Shown one piece after another: positions 28,039-37,186 of a DNA stretch of 64,000 nt. The translations under genes were made by a program, and so were the position numbers. The DNA is from Hyunsoonleella flava (GTDB taxonomy: Bacteria > Bacteroidota > Bacteroidia > Flavobacteriales > Flavobacteriaceae): assembly GCF_004310325.1 (NCBI RefSeq), contig NZ_SIRT01000003.1, positions 238,181 through 302,180 of the forward strand, read 5' to 3'. Under the pieces are notes generated by a model. It was given only the letters and a program-made list of their open reading frames with translations. It did no database searches and had not been told where the DNA came from. How positions within the stretch are numbered: the first letter of the stretch is position 1; every line of letters begins with the position of its first letter.

Positions 28039-28370
28039 GTGCTTTATATATCTCCAATAAGAATGTTAAAATTCGTTAAAATTAAAAACAGTTACAATAA
28101 TAACCGATTCCAAACGTTATATAACAACCAAAAACCGTATTTAGTAATTATTTGAGTTAGTCGCTTTATTATAAGAATTCATTAAAACGGTTAGTGCGCT
28201 TCAGCGCATATAAACTCGGAATTCCAACAAATTTCGAGTTTTATTTTCGTATGAACTGGGTGAGAATAACTCAACTTAAAATATTTGTTTTGCTATTATC
28301 ATCTAAATAAGCCATAAGAGCTTCTCTTTTCAAAATTTGTGTTAATTGAAACTGGTTGGTTAATAGCATT
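28039..28370. other. Intergenic sequence with two unassigned hairpins
   Basis: About 330 bases lie between two terminators that serve converging genes. They include TGCGCTTCAGCGCA and, just after it, an AAACTCG / CGAGTTT stem. No coding frame or known RNA family was recognised. It may be decayed or a small RNA, but no promoter was identified. Confidence 0.4.
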
Positions 28371-28412
28371 AAAAAATCCGAAACTGTATGAAAATACCAG
28401 TTTCGGATTTTT
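28371..28412 (-). terminator. Terminator of the KAS III gene
   Basis: A 14-base stem, AAAATCCGAAACTG with CAGTTTCGGATTTT, around an 11-base loop, with T-runs on both strands. It lies 24 bases after the stop of the FabH-like gene. Confidence 0.85.
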
Positions 28413-28435
28413 GTTTATAAAACAGATTTAATAAA

Positions 28436-29443
28436 TTACCACTTCATAATAACACTACCCCAAGTAAATCCACTACCAAAAGCCGCCAAAACCACGGTAT
28501 CGCCCTCATTAATCTTACCCTCTTCCCAAGCTTCGGTTAAAGCTATAATTACCGATGCAGCAGTAGTATTACCATATTTTTGAATATTATTAAATACTTG
28601 TTCGTCGCGCAATCCAAACTTCCTTTGTATAAATTGAGAAATCCTCAGATTTGCCTGATGTGGAATCAACATATCGATATCTTCCTTTTGAAGATTATTT
28701 ACCTGTAAGCCTTCAACAATTGCTTCACTAAAGCGTACAACGGCATGTTTAAAAACAAATTGCCCATTCATATAGGGATAATATGATGTGTCATCGGGAT
28801 CATTGGCTTCTAAAATTTCTGGCACCCAGTGCTTAATGCTTGGTCCCTCAACAACTAATTCCTCGGCATATTTCCCTTCAGAATGTAAGTGAGAAGATAG
28901 TACGCCTTTTGCATTATCTTCCGTTCTACTCATTACCGCGGCTCCTGCCCCATCACCAAAAATTACAGTTACATTTCTACCTCTGGTAGACTTCTCTAAC
29001 CCTCCAGAATGGAACTCAGCACCAATTACCAAAACGTTTTTATACATTCCTGTTTTTATAAATTGGTCTGCTACGGAAACTGCATAAACAAACCCAGTAC
29101 ACTGGTTTCTGATATCCAAAGCACCAATGGTAGGCATTTCTAACATATCCTGAATTTGTACACCACAACCAGGAAAGTAATAATCGGGACTGAGGGTTGC
29201 AAAAACAATAAAATCTATATCATCCTTTGTTAATCCTGCACGTTCAATGGCAATTCTTGCAGCTTTTGCACCCATAACCGCCGAAGTATCTTCAGTGCCT
29301 TCCTTAATCCATCTACGCTCCTTTATCCCAGTACGTTCCTGTATCCACGCATCATTGGTGTCCATTAGTTTTGATAAATCATCATTGGTCACCACATTAT
29401 CTGGTACATATTTACCAAGGCCAATTATTCTAGAATTATACAT
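28436..29443 (-). CDS. 3-oxoacyl-ACP synthase III (FabH-like)
   Basis: 335 residues. The thiolase-fold triad is clear: C115 in RNQCTGFVYA, the histidine of IPHQANLRI (about 260) and the asparagine of YGNTTAAS (about 290). The enzyme condenses an acyl-CoA with malonyl-ACP to start fatty-acid or polyketide chains. Flavobacteria often have several KAS III genes, and this single gene is not beside rpmF or plsX, so it may be a secondary copy. It is monocistronic, with its own terminator. Confidence 0.93.
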   Translation of the reverse strand: MYNSRIIGLGKYVPDNVVTNDDLSKLMDTNDAWIQERTGIKERRWIKEGTEDTSAVMGAKAARIAIERAGLTKDDIDFIVFATLSPDYYFPGCGVQIQDMLEMPTIGALDIRNQCTGFVYAVSVADQFIKTGMYKNVLVIGAEFHSGGLEKSTRGRNVTVIFGDGAGAAVMSRTEDNAKGVLSSHLHSEGKYAEELVVEGPSIKHWVPEILEANDPDDTSYYPYMNGQFVFKHAVVRFSEAIVEGLQVNNLQKEDIDMLIPHQANLRISQFIQRKFGLRDEQVFNNIQKYGNTTAASVIIALTEAWEEGKINEGDTVVLAAFGSGFTWGSVIMKW

Positions 29444-29632
29444 ATCCCCGATTTTAGTTTAAACCAAAATACAAAATAATAATATCAAACATCAAATTCC
29501 AAAATACTAAATTCCAAAAACCAATCTCAAAAACTGAAAATCGTAAATCTTTAATGTCAGTTTGTCATATTTATCTACTTGGTACTTTTTTTGTCCTGTG
29601 TTGATTGATAAACCAAAAATAAAATTAATCAG

Positions 29633-29652
29633 ATTCCCTTCTTCGAGGGAAT
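29633..29652. repeat. Single palindromic ATTCCC-N8-GGGAAT element
   Basis: ATTCCC and GGGAAT flank TTCTTCGA, just before the htpG start. The shape is the same as the dRS3-type and other ATTCCC palindromes that are repeated in many bacterial genomes. Only one copy was found in this window, so its repeat status is a guess. Confidence 0.45.
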
Positions 29653-29671
29653 GACAAATAAATTATTTACC

Positions 29672-31609
29672 ATGACAAAAGGAAACATTAATGTATCGGT
29701 AGAGAATATCTTTCCGTTAATTAAAAAGTTCTTATACAGCGACCACGAAATATTTCTTCGTGAATTGATTAGTAATGCTACGGATGCGACACTAAAACTG
29801 AAGCATTTAACTAATGTCGGAGAAGCGAAGGTAGAATATGGCAATCCGCAAATTGAAGTTAAAATTGATAAAGACAACAAAAAGCTACACATTATAGATC
29901 AAGGTTTGGGTATGACAGCCGAAGAGGTTGAAAAATACATCAACGAAGTGGCTTTTTCTGGTGCTGAAGAATTTTTAGATAAATACAAAGATTCTGCTAA
30001 AGATGCTGGTATTATTGGTCATTTTGGTCTTGGTTTCTATTCTGCATTTATGGTAGCAGACAAAGTCGAGATAATCACAAAATCATTTAAAGATGAACCT
30101 GCAGCACATTGGACTTGTGATGGTTCACCAGAGTTCACCTTAGAAAAGGCAGACAAAACCGAAAGAGGAACGGAAATAATACTTCACATTGCAGAAGATT
30201 CTACAGAATTCTTAGAAGAAGCTCGTATTCGTGAACTTTTGAATAAGTATAATAAGTTTATGCCTATTCCAATCAAATTTGGAACGAAAGAAATAAACGA
30301 TCCAGAGCACGAGCCAAAAACTACTAAGGACAAAGACGGTAAGGAAACTACTAAGGACAAAGACGGTAAGGAAACTACAGAACCACATCGACAAATCACT
30401 GTAGATGACATTATTAATAATCCAAACCCAGCATGGACAAAACAGCCAACAGATTTAAAAGATGAGGATTACAGCAACTTCTACAGAGAGCTGTACCCAA
30501 TGCAGTTTGAAGAGCCTTTATTCAATATCCACTTAAATGTTGACTATCCGTTTAACTTAACGGGAATTTTATATTTCCCAAAGTTAACTAACGATATGCA
30601 AATTCAGAAGGATAAAATTCAGCTGTATCAAAACCAAGTATTTGTAACTGATAATGTTGAAGGTATTGTTCCTGAATTCTTAACGATGTTACGTGGTGTC
30701 ATTGATTCACCAGATATTCCGTTAAACGTATCACGTTCTTATTTACAAGCTGATGGTGCAGTTAAAAAGATTTCATCTTACATCACCAGAAAAGTGGCGG
30801 ATAAGTTGAAATCCTTATTCAATAACAATAGAGAGGATTTTGAATCTAAATGGAATGATATCAAAATTGTAATTGAATATGGTATGCTTTCAGAAGAAAA
30901 ATTCTTTGAAAAAGCAGATGCTTTTGCTTTATACCCAACAGTTGATGGCAACTATTATACGTACCAAGAATTGTATGATAAAATAAAAGCAAATCAAACG
31001 GATAAGGATGATAAGTTAGTGATTTTATATGCTTCTGATAAAGATGCGCAACATAGCTATATTGAAGCTGCCAAAGCTAAAGATTATGAAGTATTATTAC
31101 TAGATTCTCCAATAGTTTCACATTTAATACAGAAGTTAGAAACATCTAAAGAAAATATTTCTTTTGCGCGTGTTGACGGCGATCATATTGATAACTTAAT
31201 CAAAAAGGATGACACCAAAATTTCTAAGTTGGATGAGGACCAAAAGAAAGCTTTGGACGAATTACTAAAAGAGGTGATTCCATCTGAAAAATTCATGGTG
31301 CAGTTAGAAGCTATGGATAGCAACGTAAACCCGTTTATCATCACACAACCAGAGTTTATGCGCCGTATGAAAGAAATGCAACAAACTGGCGGTGGCGGTA
31401 TGTTTGGTATGGGCAATATGCCAGAAATGTACAACCTAGTGGTAAATACAAACTCAGACTTAATTGGTGATATTTTAAACACCAAAACACGCAAAAAACA
31501 AGAGCGTTTAATTAACCAAAGTTTAGATTTAGCACGATTATCTCAAGGTTTATTAAAAGGTGAAGAGTTAACAAACTTCATAAAACGTAGCTACGAGATG
31601 ATAAAATAA
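29672..31609 (+). CDS. htpG: Chaperone HtpG (Hsp90)
   Basis: 645 residues from the ATG at 29672; an ATG seven codons upstream is in frame, but the family begins MTKGNINVSVENIFPLI. The GHKL ATP site is seen in ELISNATDATLKLKH, DQGLGMTAEEV and GHFGLGFYSAFMVADKV. The middle domain has NVSRSYLQAD and the C-terminal dimer domain follows. The charged linker before the middle domain contains a perfect 27-base duplication at 30320-30373 (T-T-K-D-K-D-G-K-E twice). It is an ATP-driven chaperone of the cytoplasm. The upstream region holds an ATTCCC palindrome. Confidence 0.97.
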   Translation: MTKGNINVSVENIFPLIKKFLYSDHEIFLRELISNATDATLKLKHLTNVGEAKVEYGNPQIEVKIDKDNKKLHIIDQGLGMTAEEVEKYINEVAFSGAEEFLDKYKDSAKDAGIIGHFGLGFYSAFMVADKVEIITKSFKDEPAAHWTCDGSPEFTLEKADKTERGTEIILHIAEDSTEFLEEARIRELLNKYNKFMPIPIKFGTKEINDPEHEPKTTKDKDGKETTKDKDGKETTEPHRQITVDDIINNPNPAWTKQPTDLKDEDYSNFYRELYPMQFEEPLFNIHLNVDYPFNLTGILYFPKLTNDMQIQKDKIQLYQNQVFVTDNVEGIVPEFLTMLRGVIDSPDIPLNVSRSYLQADGAVKKISSYITRKVADKLKSLFNNNREDFESKWNDIKIVIEYGMLSEEKFFEKADAFALYPTVDGNYYTYQELYDKIKANQTDKDDKLVILYASDKDAQHSYIEAAKAKDYEVLLLDSPIVSHLIQKLETSKENISFARVDGDHIDNLIKKDDTKISKLDEDQKKALDELLKEVIPSEKFMVQLEAMDSNVNPFIITQPEFMRRMKEMQQTGGGGMFGMGNMPEMYNLVVNTNSDLIGDILNTKTRKKQERLINQSLDLARLSQGLLKGEELTNFIKRSYEMIK

Positions 31610-31647
31610 GTTGATGCGCTGATACATTCAGCAACCACTATACATTT

Positions 31648-31679
31648 AAAACCACTTTGTGAAAGCAAGGTGGTTTTTT
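31648..31679 (+). terminator. htpG terminator
   Basis: AAACCAC pairs with GTGGTTT around about 16 bases and is followed by TTTTT. It lies about 40 bases after the htpG stop. Confidence 0.7.
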
Positions 31680-31756
31680 AGTTTGGATAATGAACTGTAT
31701 AAATTCTTTTGCCTACCTTATCTTAAGAGTGGTAAGACTTCATTAAAACTAAATTT

Positions 31757-31764
31757 TATCTTTG
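31757..31764 (+). promoter_or_regulatory. -7 promoter box for the small membrane protein
   Basis: TATCTTTG lies 38 bases before the ATG at 31803 and fits TAnnTTTG. No -33 box was seen at the expected distance. Confidence 0.5.
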
Positions 31765-31802
31765 TATTACACTAAGCAAAAACAAAGCGTTACATTAGTA
31801 AT

Positions 31803-32195
31803 ATGCAAACAAAACCTAACAACCTCAATACGTTTAGAATTCTTTATTTAGTGAAAGGAATTTTAACCATCTGCTTCTCACTATTCTTTATATTTTATGC
31901 GGGTATGGGGCTATTTTTTAATACAGCAATAGAACGTTCTCAGCAAGATGTTGAAATGCCTTTCAATTTCGGATGGCTTTTCGTTGCCATAGGTATTATC
32001 GGCATCATTGCTTGTGTTTCAATTGGTATTTTAAATCTCTTAACTTCAAAATATCTCAAGGAAATCAAAAACTACAACTTTATTTTCGCCATTGCCATAG
32101 TTAATTGCTTAACTGGTGTACTTGGAATTGTTCTAGGTGTTTTTACATTAATTGAATTAACAAAGCCTGAGATAAAAGAGTTGTTCGGTAAATAA
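31803..32195 (+). CDS. Small membrane protein, unknown function
   Basis: 130 residues with three hydrophobic segments at about 19-40, 53-80 and 92-117. A hydrophilic N-terminus (MQTKPNNLNTFR) and a Lys/Glu-rich C-terminus (LTKPEIKELFGK) suggest cytoplasmic ends. No family was recognised. The next small gene starts seven bases later and is probably co-transcribed. Confidence 0.65.
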   Translation: MQTKPNNLNTFRILYLVKGILTICFSLFFIFYAGMGLFFNTAIERSQQDVEMPFNFGWLFVAIGIIGIIACVSIGILNLLTSKYLKEIKNYNFIFAIAIVNCLTGVLGIVLGVFTLIELTKPEIKELFGK

Positions 32196-32202
32196 ATTAA
32201 GA

Positions 32203-32406
32203 ATGCAATTGAAACCGATAAAGATTGGAAAACTAATTATTTCTCCAAAGAAATTTTTGGCACTTTTGGGCGCTATTTTCATTGTTGGTATTGGCATAGG
32301 CGTTACCGTAGCATCCAAAAACAACTCAAAGTTTCCCATAATTTTTTGCACTATCATTGCTGTAGCTATTATTGCAACAACGTTCTTCCGCAAAAACTCA
32401 TTATAA
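32203..32406 (+). CDS. Very small membrane protein, unknown function
   Basis: 67 residues with two hydrophobic segments (about 17-36 and 44-61) and a basic end. It follows the 130-residue membrane protein by seven bases, which supports it as a real gene rather than chance. An opposite-strand frame over the same bases is less plausible. No function is known. Confidence 0.55.
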   Translation: MQLKPIKIGKLIISPKKFLALLGAIFIVGIGIGVTVASKNNSKFPIIFCTIIAVAIIATTFFRKNSL

Positions 32407-32539
32407 ATTAACATTTTATAATATTTCGTCTTTATTTAATTACAATTCACACCTGTCTATAAATTAAGCACTTACGATTAAAACCCCATTAGAAATATTT
32501 GATTATATTTAGAAAGACTAATCAAAAAACCTTCGCTTA

Positions 32540-33427
32540 ATGGAATTACAAATTAAAGATTTGAGTAAAACTTACTCAAATGGTGTACATGCTTTAAAAA
32601 ACGTTTCACTTAACATACCACAAGGTATGTTTGGCCTTTTAGGCCCTAATGGTGCCGGAAAATCATCGCTTATGAGAACTCTGGCAACACTTCAACAGGC
32701 CGACTCTGGATCCATCATGCTAGATGATATTGATATTTTAAAAGACAAAGGCAGAGTAAGAGAAATTCTGGGATATTTACCTCAAGAATTTGGTGTATAT
32801 CCTAAAATTAGTTCTTATAACATGCTAAACCACATTGCCTCTTTAAAAGGTATTTCCAACAAGGATGAAAGAAAAGATTTAGTAGAATCGCTTCTAAATA
32901 AAACAAATTTATGGGATGTTAGGAATAAAAGTTTGGGTACTTACTCTGGTGGTATGAAACAGCGCTTTGGTATCGCACAAGCCCTAATAGGAGAACCCAA
33001 ATTAATAGTTGTAGATGAGCCTACTGCTGGTTTAGATCCTGCAGAACGCGTACGTTTTCATAATTTACTAAGCGAAATTGGTGAGAATACCATAGTTATC
33101 TTATCTACGCATATTGTAGATGATGTTTCAAATCTATGTAATAATATGGCTATTATTTGCTTAGGAGAAGTAGTCGCACAAGGAAAACCTAGTGCTTTAA
33201 TTGAAAACGTAAAAGGTAAAGTTTGGAAAAAAACCATTGACAAGTCAGAGATTGAAAATTACAAGCAAGAGATGCAAGTAATTTCCACACATCTGAAAAG
33301 TGGAGATACTGTTATTCATGTACTTAATGACAGCCAACCGGACAGTTCTTTTGAAGCTTGTGAAGCTGATTTAGAAGATGTATACTTCGCGGAAATCTCA
33401 TCTAGAATGGATACTGCATTAGCATAA
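32540..33427 (+). CDS. ABC transporter ATP-binding protein
   Basis: 295 residues. Walker A is GPNGAGKSS (about 37-45), signature YSGGMKQRFG (about 138-147), Walker B LIVVDEPTAGLD (about 157-168), then the H-loop STHIVDD. The C-terminal 75 residues are a typical regulatory extension of ABC-2 ATPases. It lies 31 bases upstream of the large permease/aminopeptidase fusion and should power it. The pair resembles exporter-type ABC-2 systems. Confidence 0.93.
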   Translation: MELQIKDLSKTYSNGVHALKNVSLNIPQGMFGLLGPNGAGKSSLMRTLATLQQADSGSIMLDDIDILKDKGRVREILGYLPQEFGVYPKISSYNMLNHIASLKGISNKDERKDLVESLLNKTNLWDVRNKSLGTYSGGMKQRFGIAQALIGEPKLIVVDEPTAGLDPAERVRFHNLLSEIGENTIVILSTHIVDDVSNLCNNMAIICLGEVVAQGKPSALIENVKGKVWKKTIDKSEIENYKQEMQVISTHLKSGDTVIHVLNDSQPDSSFEACEADLEDVYFAEISSRMDTALA

Positions 33428-33458
33428 TTGTTAAACCTTCAACTAAAACACTACAATT

Positions 33459-36400
33459 ATGTTTAAAGAAATTTTCTTATTCGAATTAAAATATAGATTT
33501 AAAAGACCTGCTACTTGGGCTTATTTCGGAATTCTTTTGGTTTTTGGTCTTATTGTCGCCATTAGCGGTGATGTACCTGCTTCAGAAAAAGCTTATGTTA
33601 ATGCACCAACAACCATCACCAGAATGCTTAGTATTATAAGCATATTTGGTATTATGCTGGCAAGTGCTATTATGGGCGTTCCTATTTACAGGGATATTGA
33701 ACATAAAACAGAAAACTATTATTTCTCTTATCCGATAAGTGAAAAAGGATATATTTTGGGACGTTTCTTAGGATCTTTATGTATACTTTTTCTAGTTAGC
33801 TTAGGATTTCAAATAGGCTTGATTATAGGGTTTGCCATCGGGCCAAACGCAGGATTTACAGAGGCAGAACGCTTTATAACACTCAACCTTTGGCATTACA
33901 TTCAACCCACACTTTTAATATATTGGACCAATTTCTTCTTTGCTGGTGCAATTTTCTTTGCATTAGTAACAATGACCAAACGAATAATGTTAGCATATGC
34001 AGGTGGCGCCATATTATTTATTGGCTATTTAATAACCTTAACGCTTACCCAAGATATTGAGAATAAAAATTTGGTTAGCATATTAGATCCTTTCGCTTTT
34101 GAAACGTTTAACAACATAACAAGATACTGGACGCCTGTTGAACAAAACACCCAAATATTACCACTAACAAGTGCATTGATTTGGAATCGTTTATTATGGG
34201 TAGGTATTGGACTTGTAGCCTTTTTATTTACATTTTTTAGATTCGATTTTATTAAATTCCTGAATAAGAAATTCAAAACAAAAAAGAAACATGAAAACCT
34301 AGACGCGTCAAACCCTACTGCAGCTTTAACTAAACTTCCTAAAGTATCGCAAGTTTTTTCAAGCGGACTAAGTATAAAGTTATTGTTCGACTTGGCTAAA
34401 ATGGAGTTTAAAAACATCATTAGAGACAACTTTTTTAGGGCCATTCTCATTGCAGCACTTGCATTCCTATTATTTGATGCTTTCTTTGGATTCCCAATAT
34501 ACGGTACGCCCTCGCTTCCACTTACATACTACATGTTGGAAGTCAAAAATTTTAATTACAGTATACTCATTTTTGTACTTATCGTATTTATGACTGGTGA
34601 AGTACTTCATAGGGAACGTGGAGTGAATTATGATCAAATTTTCGGATCATTACCCTTAAAAAACAGAATAGTGTACGCCTCAAAGTTTTTAGCTTTGGTT
34701 ATGATTAGTTTTATGTTAGTAAATCTCGTTTTATTAAGTGGAGTACTAGCACAAACCTTGCAAGGGTATTTTAACTATCAGTTCGATATGTATTTTACAG
34801 ACTTGTATCTCATCGAGTTTCCTAAATACATCACATTTATTCTATTAGCATTTTTTGTGCATTCCATAGTTACCAAAAAATTTATGGGGCACGTTATCGC
34901 CATCGCTATTTGGGCACTGCTTTTTGGTATCAACGCGTTTTTAAAAGTAGACAATAATCTGTATTTATATGGATACACCCCTGGTTATACAGTTTCAGAC
35001 ATGAATGGTTTTGGCCATTTTGGGAAAGCCCTGTTTTGGTTTAAAACCTATTGGTTAGCTTGTGGAGGTGTATTGCTTGTAATTGGGTATTTATTTTGGA
35101 AACGTGGCACAGACTCTGGCAGAAAGGCTAGGTGGCAATTGGCTAAAGAACGTCTCAACTTACGAACTATTAGTACTGGCATTCTATTACTCGTGGTTTT
35201 TATTGGTTCGGGGGCTTTTATAAATCACAACACAAAAACTATTAACAAATATAAAAATGAAGAAGAGGGTGAAATAGCTCAAGCAGCATATGAAAAAACG
35301 TTAAGTAAATACGATAAAATTGCCCAACCCAAGGTTATAGATGTAAAGGTTAATGCAGACTTAACACCTGAAAATAGATCAGCCAGAATTAAAACCACCT
35401 ATTTAATGGTGAATAAGACCAACGAAAACATAGATTCATTACACATAAATTGGGGAGCCGAGGGCTTGCTGAAAAAGGAGGTTAACACCTTTACAATTGA
35501 AGGGAAGTCACCAAAACTAGGAAATAGTTACGATGACTTTGGATATGAAATATACGCTTTAGATAAACCATTAAAACCAAATGATACTGTTACAATGGTA
35601 TTAGACATTACGGGATACTATAAAGGTTTCCCAAATGAAGGCACGGGTTCGGCTATTGTGTATAACGGTACATTTTTGAATGACAATTTCTTTCCCTCTT
35701 TCGGATATAATGCTAACGCGGAAATGACAAGCGATTTAGATCGTAAAAAATATGGCTTACCTATTAAAGATTATCAATTACCAGAACAAGATGATCCTTG
35801 GGGCACCAGCAACCTACTATTTAATGACGATGCTGATTATATTACTTTTGAAGGTACGGTAAGTACAGCACCAGATCAAATAGCTGTAATGCCAGGGTAC
35901 TTACAAAAAGAATGGGAAGAAAACGGCAGAAGATATTTTACCTATAAAATGGAAGGTGATTTGGATTTCTTTTACAATATTTCATCTGCAAATTATAATA
36001 TTCATAAAGATATCTGGACTGGAAAGAATGGTGAAAAAGTGAATATAGAAATTTTTCATCATCCAACACACACTTATAACATAGATAGATTTGTTAAAGG
36101 TGTAAAGCATTCAATGGATTATTTCTCTGAAAATTATGGCCCTTATCAATACAGGCAAATGCGCATTTTAGAATTTCCCAGGTATGCCACCTTTGCCCAA
36201 TCTTTCCCAAATACTGTTCCTTTTTCAGAAAGTTTTGGTTGGGTTGGTGATTTTAGTGATCCTGAAGATTTGGACTATGTATATACCGTTACTTCGCACG
36301 AAGTGGCACACCAATGGTGGGGACATCAAATTACCCCATCTGCAACAAGGGGCTCTAATCAAGTATCGGAGTCTATGGCAGAGTATTCCTCACTAATGGT

Positions 36401-37103
36401 AATGAAAAAAGAATATGGTATTGATGCGATGCAAGATTTTCTAAAAAGAGAACTTGACAATTATTTAAGAGGAAGAGCTAATGAAAGTAAGTTTGAAAAG
36501 ACACTTCTTGATAATGACACACAAGCATATGTATGGTATAGAAAAGGTGGTTTAATTCTATATGCATTACAAGATTTAATTGGCGAAGACAACCTTAATA
36601 GTGGATTTAAGGCGTATACAGAAGCTGCGAGATACAGGCAAAAAGCACCGTTCACTACAACCAAAGAGTGGTATCACTATATGAACTCTGTAACACCAGA
36701 TTCTCTAAAATATTATTTAGAAGATAGTTTTGAAAAAATAACACTTTACTCCAATAAAATCTCTAAAGCATCTTACAAAAAGCTGGCAGATGACAAATAC
36801 AAAGTTACTATAACAGTTGAAAGCTCAAAGGAATATTTTGATGGTCTAGGAAAGCTTCTAAAAACAAGTGAAAAACCAAATTTATTAGATATTGGGATTT
36901 TTGATAACGATATCAAAAACAGCAACGGAATGACTATTAAATCTCCGCTCTTTATTAAAAAAATATGGGTGAAACCAGGAGAATCTACATTTACATTTAC
37001 TACGGATAAATTACCTGTAAAAGCAGGAATTGATCCTTATAACAAAATGATTGATAGAATACCGGATGACAACCTTATTAGTGTAGAGGAAGAAACAGAT
37101 TAA
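33459..37103 (+). CDS. ABC-2 permease fused to an M1 aminopeptidase
   Basis: 1214 residues. About 1-590 holds some 12 membrane segments in two ABC-2-type halves with a charged cytoplasmic stretch near 275-295. The C-terminal half (about 640-1214) is an M1-family peptidase with HEVAHQWWGH (H947, E948, H951) and the downstream glutamate E971 in SESMAEYSS, plus an exopeptidase-type EFPRYATFAQS in place of the GxMEN motif. The peptidase should face the periplasm. This fusion is a known Bacteroidetes architecture, but its substrate is unknown. It may export or sense peptides that the M1 domain trims. Confidence 0.92.
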   Translation: MFKEIFLFELKYRFKRPATWAYFGILLVFGLIVAISGDVPASEKAYVNAPTTITRMLSIISIFGIMLASAIMGVPIYRDIEHKTENYYFSYPISEKGYILGRFLGSLCILFLVSLGFQIGLIIGFAIGPNAGFTEAERFITLNLWHYIQPTLLIYWTNFFFAGAIFFALVTMTKRIMLAYAGGAILFIGYLITLTLTQDIENKNLVSILDPFAFETFNNITRYWTPVEQNTQILPLTSALIWNRLLWVGIGLVAFLFTFFRFDFIKFLNKKFKTKKKHENLDASNPTAALTKLPKVSQVFSSGLSIKLLFDLAKMEFKNIIRDNFFRAILIAALAFLLFDAFFGFPIYGTPSLPLTYYMLEVKNFNYSILIFVLIVFMTGEVLHRERGVNYDQIFGSLPLKNRIVYASKFLALVMISFMLVNLVLLSGVLAQTLQGYFNYQFDMYFTDLYLIEFPKYITFILLAFFVHSIVTKKFMGHVIAIAIWALLFGINAFLKVDNNLYLYGYTPGYTVSDMNGFGHFGKALFWFKTYWLACGGVLLVIGYLFWKRGTDSGRKARWQLAKERLNLRTISTGILLLVVFIGSGAFINHNTKTINKYKNEEEGEIAQAAYEKTLSKYDKIAQPKVIDVKVNADLTPENRSARIKTTYLMVNKTNENIDSLHINWGAEGLLKKEVNTFTIEGKSPKLGNSYDDFGYEIYALDKPLKPNDTVTMVLDITGYYKGFPNEGTGSAIVYNGTFLNDNFFPSFGYNANAEMTSDLDRKKYGLPIKDYQLPEQDDPWGTSNLLFNDDADYITFEGTVSTAPDQIAVMPGYLQKEWEENGRRYFTYKMEGDLDFFYNISSANYNIHKDIWTGKNGEKVNIEIFHHPTHTYNIDRFVKGVKHSMDYFSENYGPYQYRQMRILEFPRYATFAQSFPNTVPFSESFGWVGDFSDPEDLDYVYTVTSHEVAHQWWGHQITPSATRGSNQVSESMAEYSSLMVMKKEYGIDAMQDFLKRELDNYLRGRANESKFEKTLLDNDTQAYVWYRKGGLILYALQDLIGEDNLNSGFKAYTEAARYRQKAPFTTTKEWYHYMNSVTPDSLKYYLEDSFEKITLYSNKISKASYKKLADDKYKVTITVESSKEYFDGLGKLLKTSEKPNLLDIGIFDNDIKNSNGMTIKSPLFIKKIWVKPGESTFTFTTDKLPVKAGIDPYNKMIDRIPDDNLISVEEETD

Positions 37104-37186
37104 TAGCTTAAAACTTTTAATAGAGCAGTAATATCTAAGCAGTTTTTTAATAAAAAGTAATTATCTTTCATCATAAAAGTAATGTA

